This document shows positions 1 to 6,083 of a stretch of 7,091 bases of DNA, piece by piece. A program made the translations under genes and the position numbers. The notes beneath the pieces were generated by a model, which saw only the letters and a program-made list of their open reading frames with translations, made no database searches and had not been told where the DNA came from. The DNA is taken from contig CAZFIJ010000011.1 of NCBI GenBank assembly GCA_964519515.1, positions 1 to 7,091 of the forward strand. Direction: 5' to 3'. Numbering within the stretch: position 1 is the first letter of the stretch; every line of letters begins with the position of its first letter. Source of the DNA: Korarchaeum sp964519515. GTDB taxonomy: Archaea > Korarchaeota > Korarchaeia > Korarchaeales > Korarchaeaceae.

Positions 1-2
1 AT

Positions 3-248
3 CTTGAATCATCCAGCTCCGTTAGTATCGTGAGCACATACCCGCCAATGACGATATCCTCATCATCCAATACCTTAGAGCCCAAACTGGCTGCTGCCCT
101 ATTCAGCTGCTCGATACCGCAGCTCCAAGTGAACTATAGATACAGTGGTGAGTTCAACATAGACGTTCTGGGCTACTACTGGACATTCTATGACTGGACT
201 AAAGTAATCGCCAGAGCGAAGATACTCCCAGGTCCACCAGGAGGGTAG
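3..248 (+). CDS. C-terminal part of an unrecognised protein (gene starts before the window)
   Basis: This frame is open from the left edge to a TAG at 246-248, giving about 81 residues, and it is the only one of the six frames open across the whole stretch. The N-terminal half is rich in serine. The C-terminal half is more protein-like, with many aromatic residues (GYYWTFYDWTK) and an end reading LPGPPGG. A GTG at 30 could be an internal start, but the frame is open upstream, so a longer gene running off the window is more likely. A pyrimidine-rich, T-rich tract follows the stop at once, as expected for an archaeal terminator, which supports the plus strand. I recognise no family. Two shorter minus-strand frames overlap it (about 1-133 and 99-251) and the first also reads like protein, so strand and reality are uncertain. 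Confidence 0.4.
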   Translation, partial: LESSSSVSIVSTYPPMTISSSSNTLEPKLAAALFSCSIPQLQVNYRYSGEFNIDVLGYYWTFYDWTKVIARAKILPGPPGG

Positions 249-250
249 CA

Positions 251-273
251 ACCCCTTCTCTCTTTTATTTTTC
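251..273 (+). terminator. T-rich archaeal-type terminator after the left-edge gene
   Basis: A run of C and T ending in TTTTATTTTT begins three bases after the TAG at 246-248. Archaeal RNA polymerase commonly terminates at such U-rich tracts without a hairpin. On the minus strand the same bases form an A-rich tract that could be a weak promoter, so the call depends on the left-edge gene being on the plus strand. Confidence 0.4.
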
Positions 274-434
274 AATAGAGGGCTCGGAGAGCTCTAATCC
301 CAATCTGAGGATCCTCCTAGTCTCCTTTAATTCCTTAAACTATGCGAGTGAAGGACTATGACTCCTATCATTCATTAACTCACTTAACTAAAACCCTCAA
401 CTAGTAAATAAAAAAATCCTTACCTTCAAAAACC
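274..434. other. Gene-free spacer; no feature recognised except small palindromes
   Basis: No open frame of useful length with a plausible start lies between the left-edge gene and the DUF389 gene. The spacer holds two short perfect palindromes, AGAGCTCT at 288-295 and GAGGATCCTC at 307-316. It also has a small inverted repeat, TTTAA/TTAAA, around 327-338, and becomes A-rich from about 400. I see no tRNA, no convincing C/D-box RNA and no transposon end. Confidence 0.5.
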
Positions 435-446
435 TCTATATTTTTA
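435..446 (+). promoter_or_regulatory. TATA box of the DUF389 gene
   Basis: TCTATATTTTTA lies with its centre about 29 bases before the ATG at 470. This is the usual archaeal distance for transcription starting at or a few bases before the start codon. No clear Shine-Dalgarno motif lies just upstream of the ATG, which fits a leaderless or nearly leaderless message. Confidence 0.55.
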
Positions 447-469
447 TGAAGTGAAAGTAGCTTAGCTAG

Positions 470-2734
470 ATGAGGCGGTACTTGATACTTCTCCTCATCT
501 TCCCTTTGCTCAATGTGAGCGCACAACCCCTCCAGCTCCATGCCCCTGAATGGATCGAGGGAGGCCACTATGACCTTGAGCTGAAAATAGGGGTTCCGTT
601 CAACGGCTCGATTCACATAAAAGCGACTCTACTTAAGGATCTGAATGTTTTAGATGAGTTATCCCTCATATCATCAGCTGACCATGTAAAATTGAGGATG
701 AAGTTCCCGGATGAGCCCGGGGAGTATGTGCTCAACGTCTCATTAGCTGAACTGAACTTATCCACGCTCTACCATATTTACGTAGCTCCCTCTCTGAGTG
801 ATTTAGCTAATTTGAGCTCCAAACTCCTAAAATTCGAGGCGAGTTACTCTAGGGTCAGGGGGCTCCTGGAGGACGCTAGCTACTTCGAGGAGGAAAGGGA
901 GGTCCTTTACGAGAAATTCGGTAATTTAGTGAGGTTAGTAATGGAGAGAAGAGATCCTAAAAGTGCTACCATCCTCTTCATCGATATCTCTAAATCGATA
1001 GATGAACTATCTGAGAAGCTCCTTAAAGTGAGCGGGTATGAGGCCTTCATCTGGTCCTCCTTAGCTCCGCTAGATTCCTCCCTCAAGCTACCCCCTGAGA
1101 CACATGAGTTCTGGGCGAAACTCTCCTCAGCGATGCTCTTGCTCTTACTCGTACTAATGTTCCTCTACCCTCTCTACATGAGCTACCCTGAGGTGAAGCG
1201 TAAGCTGGGATCTATGGGTCATGAGATCGATGAGAGAGCTAGGAAATTGATCGATATAGCTGAGAGAGAGATGGAGTCTCTGAGAGACATAAAGGAGTAT
1301 TTCAGACTTATTTTAGCGAGTATACTCGCATCTGTAGGCTTAATGACAGATAATTTAATCGCTATAATAGCATCTATGTTCCTATCCGGCTTGATGGGGG
1401 ATGTACTTGCTTTCTCTATGATCTTATCCCTTCGGGAGCCCTCCAGCTCTAGTGAATTGATCCACGGGAAGGACATATTGAAGGGGATCTCCCTCATGAT
1501 ACTCACATCATTCTTCTTGGCCTCGATAGGCAGGGGCTTCGTCCCCCTCCAAGTGACATCTCAGCTCGCTGCTAGGGCCTCACCGAATTTAGTCGATCTA
1601 GCGATAGCTGCTTGCGCTGGGATAATAGGGGTCCAATCTCTCATACATAAGGGAGAGTTAAGCGCTCTGATATCTTCAGCCTTAGCTATAGCACTAGTCC
1701 CGCCAGCTTCAGCTGTCGGTATCTCCATGGCGATGATGGATCCAGCTCTCCTCTCCGGAAGCTTATCCCTCCTCTCAGTGAACTTAATCGCTCTGATAAC
1801 GACTGGCTACATCTCAGCTAGGATATATTTGATAATCCCGGACTTCAGCAAGGACGTTAGGACCTCTATATCGGAATTCCTCGGGCTCTGGAGGGCCCTG
1901 ATGGGCTTCAGAGAAGGGGAGAGCTTGAAGGAAATCGTTATATCCTTGGCCAGGAGGATCTCTTGGATAGCCTCAATACTCCTATTATCTCTGATCTTCG
2001 CTTTCCTAATAACTAGCGCTTCCCCCTACATATCCTCCATCCATAAAGCATCTATTAAGATGATCTCCCTCATCTCGATCACGATTTCCTCAATACTACG
2101 ATTACAGATACCTGAATGGATCCCTCTAGCTATCTGCCTCATCTTAGCCCCTCTCTCCTTCATCTACATGTTGAGAGCAGCTCATGAATTCAGGGAGATG
2201 AATGAGCGGAGTGATATAGATGAGAGGTCGAGAGTATTAGTTGGCTTGAAGGTCCTCGCGTCATTCATCTTATCTTGGCTCTCCTCCGGTTACTTACTGG
2301 GGATCCACATACTCGGATCGATAGGCGCCATACTGACGATACTCATGATCTCCATCTTAGCGGTCACTAGCTCCGGGAGATTGTGGAATAAGAAATCAAA
2401 GATACTCATATATATCGTAATAATATCCACATTCACTGTAATAACTATAAATAGTTCCATGGCATTCGCGGAGCTTTATGGGAGAGCTCAATACTCCGGA
2501 GAGTTCGTTGAAACCTCAAGAGTGCTCATCTCCTCCTATCTAGGTGTGACGCCAGATGATGTGAGGGTCCAAGCGGAGTCACGCGCTCTAAAGGCTCAGG
2601 TCAGGTTGGATCCCCTCAAGCTAGAGGAACTCAAGCACATCAAGGGGATAGAGGCTATCATTGAGGAGTCTATAAGGGAAACGACTGGAATGAACGTGAG
2701 AGTATCTATAGAGTATGTCCTGGGCCCCTCCTGA
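470..2734 (+). CDS. DUF389 (TIGR00341-like) polytopic membrane protein with a secreted N-terminal extension
   Basis: A 754-residue protein built around a DUF389 membrane domain, a family of unknown function. The core spans roughly residues 275-455. Its hallmarks include a segment around 282-316 (ILASVGLMTDN, then FLSGLMGDVLAFS), RASPNLVDLAIAACAG near 369-384, and IALVPPASAVGIS near 407-419. Upstream of the core are a signal peptide (1-18, likely cut after VSA), a beta-rich domain of about 90 residues outside the cell, a charged helical stretch (about 110-195, possibly coiled coil) and a membrane helix near 219-240. After the core come about five more hydrophobic helices (497-517, 550-568, 590-612, 613-632, 644-661) and a soluble domain of about 90 residues. 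Most DUF389 proteins I know are shorter and lack the secreted front, so the architecture is unusual. The ATG at 470 is set by the signal peptide and the TATA box. Transport or mechanosensing would be a guess; substrate unknown. Confidence 0.85.
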   Translation: MRRYLILLLIFPLLNVSAQPLQLHAPEWIEGGHYDLELKIGVPFNGSIHIKATLLKDLNVLDELSLISSADHVKLRMKFPDEPGEYVLNVSLAELNLSTLYHIYVAPSLSDLANLSSKLLKFEASYSRVRGLLEDASYFEEEREVLYEKFGNLVRLVMERRDPKSATILFIDISKSIDELSEKLLKVSGYEAFIWSSLAPLDSSLKLPPETHEFWAKLSSAMLLLLLVLMFLYPLYMSYPEVKRKLGSMGHEIDERARKLIDIAEREMESLRDIKEYFRLILASILASVGLMTDNLIAIIASMFLSGLMGDVLAFSMILSLREPSSSSELIHGKDILKGISLMILTSFFLASIGRGFVPLQVTSQLAARASPNLVDLAIAACAGIIGVQSLIHKGELSALISSALAIALVPPASAVGISMAMMDPALLSGSLSLLSVNLIALITTGYISARIYLIIPDFSKDVRTSISEFLGLWRALMGFREGESLKEIVISLARRISWIASILLLSLIFAFLITSASPYISSIHKASIKMISLISITISSILRLQIPEWIPLAICLILAPLSFIYMLRAAHEFREMNERSDIDERSRVLVGLKVLASFILSWLSSGYLLGIHILGSIGAILTILMISILAVTSSGRLWNKKSKILIYIVIISTFTVITINSSMAFAELYGRAQYSGEFVETSRVLISSYLGVTPDDVRVQAESRALKAQVRLDPLKLEELKHIKGIEAIIEESIRETTGMNVRVSIEYVLGPS

Positions 2735-2740
2735 GGACTT

Positions 2741-2760
2741 TGATATTTTAAGATATCTTT
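2741..2760. terminator. Short A/T-rich region between convergent genes, probable bidirectional terminator
   Basis: Only 30 bases separate the stop codons of the DUF389 gene and the MntP gene. They contain TTTT/TTT runs and a perfect 10-base palindrome, AAGATATCTT, at 2750-2759. Run-length and position suit termination from both sides, but the T runs are short. Confidence 0.4.
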
Positions 2761-2764
2761 AAGA

Positions 2765-3280
2765 TCATCCCACTGTATGCTCTATCAAGATCTTCACTCC
2801 TATAGCTATTAGTATCATCCCCCCTACTTTCTCGGATCTATCCCCCATCCACCTCAACCTCGAGCCCAAGCAGTAGCCAGCTAACGTGAGCGAGAAGGAT
2901 GAGCCTCCAGCTATGAGGGAGGGTGTGATTGCCTCGAAACCCAAGAGGGAGAGAGCTATCCCGACGGATAGGGCGTCTATACTAGTAGCTATCGATAGGA
3001 TGAGTAGCATAGCTGATCTTATCTCATTCCCTCTCATCATATTCACCCCAGCGAATAGGAGGAGTAGGAAAGCTATCCAGTGATCGAAAGCCTGTATCTG
3101 CTGTGCTAAGAGGAGCCCGAAGGAGTAGCCCAATAGGAGCATGAGAGATTGGAAGAAGCCGAAGGATGCCGCGTAAGTGAGCGCATCTCTCTTCTTCAAA
3201 TCATTAAGGCAAGCGGAGTTTGAGATAGATACTGAGAAGCAATCCAAGGCCAAGCTGATGGACGTGAGCAGAGTATCCAC
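2765..3280 (-). CDS. mntP: MntP-type manganese efflux pump (DUF204 family)
   Basis: A 171-residue membrane protein that should export Mn(II) across the cytoplasmic membrane. It shows the two related half-repeats of the family, each with a conserved acidic motif in a helix. The first is LDCFSVSIS at residues 12-20, equivalent to the MDAFAAS motif of E. coli MntP. The second is TSIDALSVGIAL at 99-110, equivalent to TSLDAMAVG. DHWIAFLLLLFAG (66-78) and the closing GVKILIEHTVG also match family positions as I remember them. About six membrane helices fit the hydropathy, and the length is normal. The start is a GTG at 3280 that puts the first motif at the expected distance from the N-terminus. The A/T box about 25 bases upstream supports it. 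It is divergent from superoxide reductase, hinting at a shared role in metal or oxidative stress. The ion is inferred from family; other divalent metals are possible. Confidence 0.85.
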   Translation of the reverse strand: MDTLLTSISLALDCFSVSISNSACLNDLKKRDALTYAASFGFFQSLMLLLGYSFGLLLAQQIQAFDHWIAFLLLLFAGVNMMRGNEIRSAMLLILSIATSIDALSVGIALSLLGFEAITPSLIAGGSSFSLTLAGYCLGSRLRWMGDRSEKVGGMILIAIGVKILIEHTVG

Positions 3281-3298
3281 ACCCCCCTAAGCAGTGAG

Positions 3299-3310
3299 AT
3301 ATTAAAAAAT
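3299..3310 (-). promoter_or_regulatory. TATA box of the mntP gene
   Basis: Read on the minus strand the bases are ATTTTTTAATAT, centred about 25 bases before the GTG start at 3280. A G-rich run (AGGGGGGT) sits directly against the GTG; it is too close for a normal ribosome binding site, so a leaderless message is the simpler reading. Confidence 0.5.
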
Positions 3311-3472
3311 TGAATGGTCCATCAGCGTCTGAAAAAGCGTTAGAAATGTTCAATTTGGGAGCTTTTCACTTCTGTTATCAACTAATCTAAGTTCTAAGGC
3401 GATACCGCTAATCGTATCTCCAGCCCGCAGTCTTAGCACTCTGACTACTCCTGTTCGGAAGATGAACCAAAG
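3311..3472. other. Spacer between the divergent mntP and superoxide reductase genes
   Basis: About 160 bases separate the two TATA boxes, more than two leaderless genes need. No gene with a good start was found. The minus strand is open from before 3480 down to a stop at 3350-3352, and that stretch reads like ordinary protein (for example RVLRLRAGDTISGIALELRL). Its only start-like codon in the spacer is a GTG at 3439, which would give 29 residues. It may hold operator sites, a remnant gene or a small protein; nothing in it is diagnostic. Confidence 0.4.
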
Positions 3473-3473
3473 A

Positions 3474-3483
3474 TTTAATTTTT
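3474..3483 (+). promoter_or_regulatory. TATA box of the superoxide reductase gene
   Basis: TTTAATTTTT is centred about 33 bases before the ATG at 3512, which would leave a leader of roughly 8-10 bases. A GGGG run at 3501-3504 could be a weak ribosome binding site in that leader. Confidence 0.5.
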
Positions 3484-3511
3484 GTGCAACTCTGAGCATA
3501 GGGGCGAGATC

Positions 3512-3883
3512 ATGGAGATGTTCAGGACCCAAGATTGGAAGACAGAGAAGCACGTGCCAGTGATAGAGATAGTAGAGAGGAAGGATGATCAAGTCACCGT
3601 GAGGGTTAGCGTTGGGAAGGAGATACCCCATCCGAATACCACTGAACACCACATAAGGTGGATCTCCCTCTACTTCTGGCCAGATGGTGAGAACTATCCC
3701 TTTGAGATAGGGAAGGCGGATTTCAACGCCCACGGGGAGTCCACTCAGGGACCTAACACGAGCACAGTTTACACTGAGCCAATAGCTCACTTCACTTTCA
3801 AGACTAAGAAGAATGGGAAGCTGATAGCCTTCAGTTACTGTAACATACACGGCCTCTGGAGGAACGAGGAGCCCCTCCCATAA
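3512..3883 (+). CDS. sor: Superoxide reductase (neelaredoxin type, single iron centre)
   Basis: A 123-residue cytoplasmic enzyme that reduces superoxide to hydrogen peroxide without making oxygen, the usual defence of anaerobic archaea. All ligands of the square-pyramidal Fe(His)4Cys centre are visible: H14 in EKHVPVIE, H40 and H46 in HPNTTEHHI, and C110 and H113 in SYCNIHGLW. E12 and K13 match the Glu and catalytic Lys next to the first His. The protein closely resembles my memory of Pyrococcus furiosus SOR (124 residues). It lacks the N-terminal Cys4 desulforedoxin domain, so it is the one-iron form. ATG 3512 is chosen over a TTG at 3482 because it reproduces the family length and N-terminus and lies just after the TATA box; ATG 3518 is a possible alternative. 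Electron donors such as rubredoxin, and peroxide-removing rubrerythrin, are not encoded in this window. It is divergent from mntP, and an AEC transporter follows 30 bases downstream with its own TATA box. Confidence 0.95.
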   Translation: MEMFRTQDWKTEKHVPVIEIVERKDDQVTVRVSVGKEIPHPNTTEHHIRWISLYFWPDGENYPFEIGKADFNAHGESTQGPNTSTVYTEPIAHFTFKTKKNGKLIAFSYCNIHGLWRNEEPLP

Positions 3884-3897
3884 GATTATATTTTTTA
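3884..3897 (+). promoter_or_regulatory. TATA box of the AEC transporter gene, also a T run ending the superoxide reductase gene
   Basis: GATTATATTTTTTA begins directly after the TAA of the superoxide reductase gene. The TTATAT core is about 25 bases before the GTG at 3914, indicating a leaderless transporter message. The run of six T could also terminate the upstream transcript, so one element may serve both purposes in a 30-base gap. Confidence 0.5.
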
Positions 3898-3913
3898 CTT
3901 AAGAGCCCAACGT

Positions 3914-4819
3914 GTGGAGACCGTAAACTCATTGACTGCCACATCGTACGTCCTCCTCTCACTCCTCTTAGGCTACTCCCTCATGAGCACGAATCTCTTG
4001 AGAAGAGGGGAGGAGAACGTCATCTTCAAGTACGTGATGTATGTCGGAATGCCTGCTTTAGCTTTCACGAGCATCTCAAAGGTACAGTTAGATATGGGCT
4101 TCCTCAGGGCATCTCTCTCCTACGCATTATCCATGGCCTCACTCTCCCTCTCGATATTCCTCCTCTCGAAGCTCTTAAGATGGGAAAGGGAGAAGACATA
4201 CCTTCTGATACTCATAGCGAACTTCGGGAACACTGGCTTCTTCGGGATACCATTTGTAAGCTTAGCCTTTGGGCAGGGGAGGCCCCTTCAACTCTCCATA
4301 TTTTTATGGGTCCTCACTTTCCTCTTCGCCTCCTTCATAGGGATACCGATGCTCGAGAGCCTCAAGAGAGGCAGTTCCGCCATCAAAGCCCTGAGGAACC
4401 CCCTCTTGATCTCAGTGGTCCTCGGGTTAGCGGCATCTACCCTCGACTTGAGCTTCCCTCAACCTATCTCACTCTTCCTAGATTCCTTAGCTGCGACAGC
4501 ATCCCCTCTAGCTCTGATATCTATAGGAGCCTCGATCCCAAGCTTTAATTCCATTATGAAATCTAAGATATCCCTTTTCCTCTTGAAGACTTTCATATCC
4601 CCGGCTTTCTCGATGATAATAGGTTCTATCCTCCGTTTGGAGGTCATAGAGCTCAACGTCCTCGTGATCATGAGCGCTATGCCAGTAGCTATCTTCTTAG
4701 GTGTATTCAGCAATGAGTATGAGTTCTATAAGGAGGAAGTAGTAGCTCAGATAGCCCTGACCTCTATATCAGCCCCATTGTACCTCAACTTATGGCTCTA
4801 CTTACTCTCAGCTCTCTAA
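3914..4819 (+). CDS. AEC-family (auxin efflux carrier/malate permease-like) transporter
   Basis: A 301-residue, very hydrophobic protein with about ten membrane helices, the normal size for the AEC family. Family features in order: GMPALAFTS (residues 45-53); NFGNTGFFGIP (103-113), the GN-x-G-x-x-GIP signature of the family; NPLLISVVLG (162-171); LAATASPLALISIGASI (192-208); and SAMPVAIFLGVFSNEY (254-269). Prokaryotic members with known substrates mostly carry carboxylates such as malate, but substrate and direction cannot be read from sequence. The GTG start at 3914 is supported by a TATA box 25 bases upstream. The 3' end overlaps by 12 bases the end of the opposing LarA-like gene. A carboxylate carrier next to a hydroxyacid racemase homologue suggests it may move the racemase's substrate; that is inference from position only. 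Confidence 0.85.
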   Translation: METVNSLTATSYVLLSLLLGYSLMSTNLLRRGEENVIFKYVMYVGMPALAFTSISKVQLDMGFLRASLSYALSMASLSLSIFLLSKLLRWEREKTYLLILIANFGNTGFFGIPFVSLAFGQGRPLQLSIFLWVLTFLFASFIGIPMLESLKRGSSAIKALRNPLLISVVLGLAASTLDLSFPQPISLFLDSLAATASPLALISIGASIPSFNSIMKSKISLFLLKTFISPAFSMIIGSILRLEVIELNVLVIMSAMPVAIFLGVFSNEYEFYKEEVVAQIALTSISAPLYLNLWLYLLSAL

Positions 4820-6031
4820 TCTGGGGATGCATACGCTGGCCTCGGGGAGCACAGCCACTTCCCCGCTCACATTAGATAGAGCTTCATTCAGAGCTTTCTG
4901 CAAGTCCCTGAAGGGCTTTATCCCTATCTTCATCAGCACTTCCCCATCTAGCTCGGTGACTGCATATACTTGGAACCTCTCCAGGACATCTAAGAACTTA
5001 GCTGCCTTATGATAACCCAATTTGTAATCCTCCCATATCCTCCTCCTCACTTCCTCCCTAGTTCCACTCGTGAGGAGATCGTAGAAGTTCCTGGGGCCTA
5101 TGCCGTCCCAACAGGGAGCTACTAATATTATCACGCCTCCCTCCTCAGTCACTAACTTAGCGGCCTCTAGAGCTTTCTGCGCTTGATAGAGATCTATCCC
5201 CATCTGCCCGGGGGCTACAGCTACTACTATCTCAGCTTCCCTCGGGAGGTAGATCGAGTAATAGCGTTCCACCTCCCTGACTATAGAGTAGAAGGACTCG
5301 AAAGGATCCCCAGCTCTCGCAGCCCATACTCTGCCATCTCCACTTATCGCTGTATTCACCGAGAATATATCGACTCTCTCAGCTATAGCTTTAGCTATCT
5401 CCTCTAGGTCCTCATGCACTGGATTACCATTGAGCTTCCCCAAGGCTGACTCGGGCAGTAAAGCCATCCTATGGTTCTTCTCTATCGTCTCGTACATACA
5501 GAGGCCGGGGGCGAACATCTTCCTCCCCCCGCTGTAGCCAGCGAAGTAATGGGGCTCGACAGAGCTTATCGTAATTAAGAGATCGCTCTCGAATACCTCC
5601 TTATTGACTAAGATCGGAGTCCCCCTGCTAGTCTCCCCTAAGTTCAGGAACTCGCTCCTCTTAGCATCGTGAGCTATCGTCCTCCCCCTCAAGTTATCGT
5701 AATGGTGCCCCAGTATGACATCGCGATACTCCTCCTCAGTAGGCGCCCTATGCGAGCCAGTCGCCACTATCACTCTCACTTCCCCTCTCACTCTCCTCAA
5801 TACGCGATCTAGTATCATAGGAGTCGGAGTGAGCCTCGTAGCATCATTGACTGCGATGAGCACTCTCTCAGCACCTCGATCCTCTAGTCTCTCCCCTATC
5901 GGATCCCTCAAAGCCTCCTCTACTACATCTCCAGTCACTTGAGGCTCCTCTATCTCGAAGACCCCCATTAACTTCGATTCCGGGATATCGAACTGAATTA
6001 GCTCCTTTCCGTAAGGGACGCTTATCCTCAA
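4808..6031 (-). CDS. LarA-family nickel-pincer 2-hydroxyacid racemase/epimerase homologue
   Basis: A 407-residue cytoplasmic enzyme of the LarA (lactate racemase, DUF2088) superfamily. The family interconverts 2-hydroxyacid stereoisomers by hydride transfer through a nickel-pincer nucleotide. Visible motifs: NDATRLTPTP (62-71), with the likely substrate-binding Arg; ATGSHRAPTEEE (90-101), with a likely catalytic His; AHDA (120-123); VNKEVFESD (142-150), whose K144 is the candidate covalent anchor of the cofactor; EPHYFAGYSGGRK (159-171), with the candidate Ni-ligand H161; and YQAQKAL (282-288). Known members act on lactate, malate, 2-hydroxyglutarate or sugar acids, so the substrate is open. 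I prefer the TTG start at 6031 (protein MRISVPYGKE...). It matches the family N-terminus, has AGGTGAG just upstream and lies 28 bases from a TATA-like element. A longer start at ATG 6094 would overlap the divergent gene. The cofactor genes larB, larC and larE are not in the window. Confidence 0.88.
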   Translation of the reverse strand: MRISVPYGKELIQFDIPESKLMGVFEIEEPQVTGDVVEEALRDPIGERLEDRGAERVLIAVNDATRLTPTPMILDRVLRRVRGEVRVIVATGSHRAPTEEEYRDVILGHHYDNLRGRTIAHDAKRSEFLNLGETSRGTPILVNKEVFESDLLITISSVEPHYFAGYSGGRKMFAPGLCMYETIEKNHRMALLPESALGKLNGNPVHEDLEEIAKAIAERVDIFSVNTAISGDGRVWAARAGDPFESFYSIVREVERYYSIYLPREAEIVVAVAPGQMGIDLYQAQKALEAAKLVTEEGGVIILVAPCWDGIGPRNFYDLLTSGTREEVRRRIWEDYKLGYHKAAKFLDVLERFQVYAVTELDGEVLMKIGIKPFRDLQKALNEALSNVSGEVAVLPEASVCIPRLES

Positions 6032-6053
6032 GGTCTCACCTAGCTCATGGAAA

Positions 6054-6064
6054 GGATAAATTGA
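6054..6064. promoter_or_regulatory. Shared TATA-like element between the LarA-like and DUF2848 genes
   Basis: GGATAAATTGA is the only A/T-rich element in the 52-base gap. Its centre (about 6059) is 25 bases before the plus-strand ATG at 6084 and 28 bases from the minus-strand TTG at 6031. AATTTATC on the minus strand resembles a TATA box as well as the plus-strand reading does. It may therefore fire in both directions, or serve only one of the genes. Confidence 0.4.
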
Positions 6065-6083
6065 AAAGCCTTCCTCCTTCAAT

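Noticed and set aside
401..616. Minus-strand frame of 71 codons over the start of the DUF389 gene
   Set aside because: It is antisense to the signal peptide and N-terminal domain of the DUF389 protein, with no promoter or family resemblance of its own.
3400..3470. tRNA-like look of the spacer (GTTCGG and short GC-rich blocks)
   Set aside because: No acceptor stem, D arm or anticodon arm can be paired on either strand.
3350..3850. Minus-strand frame of 166 codons opposite superoxide reductase
   Set aside because: Its start lies inside the unmistakable superoxide reductase gene and most of it is antisense to that gene. Only the tail beyond 3480 is noted separately as a weak observation.
4180..4548. 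Second plus-strand frame of 122 codons inside the AEC gene
   Set aside because: Composition rich in His, Pro, Arg and Ser, typical of a shifted frame; the AEC frame carries all family motifs.
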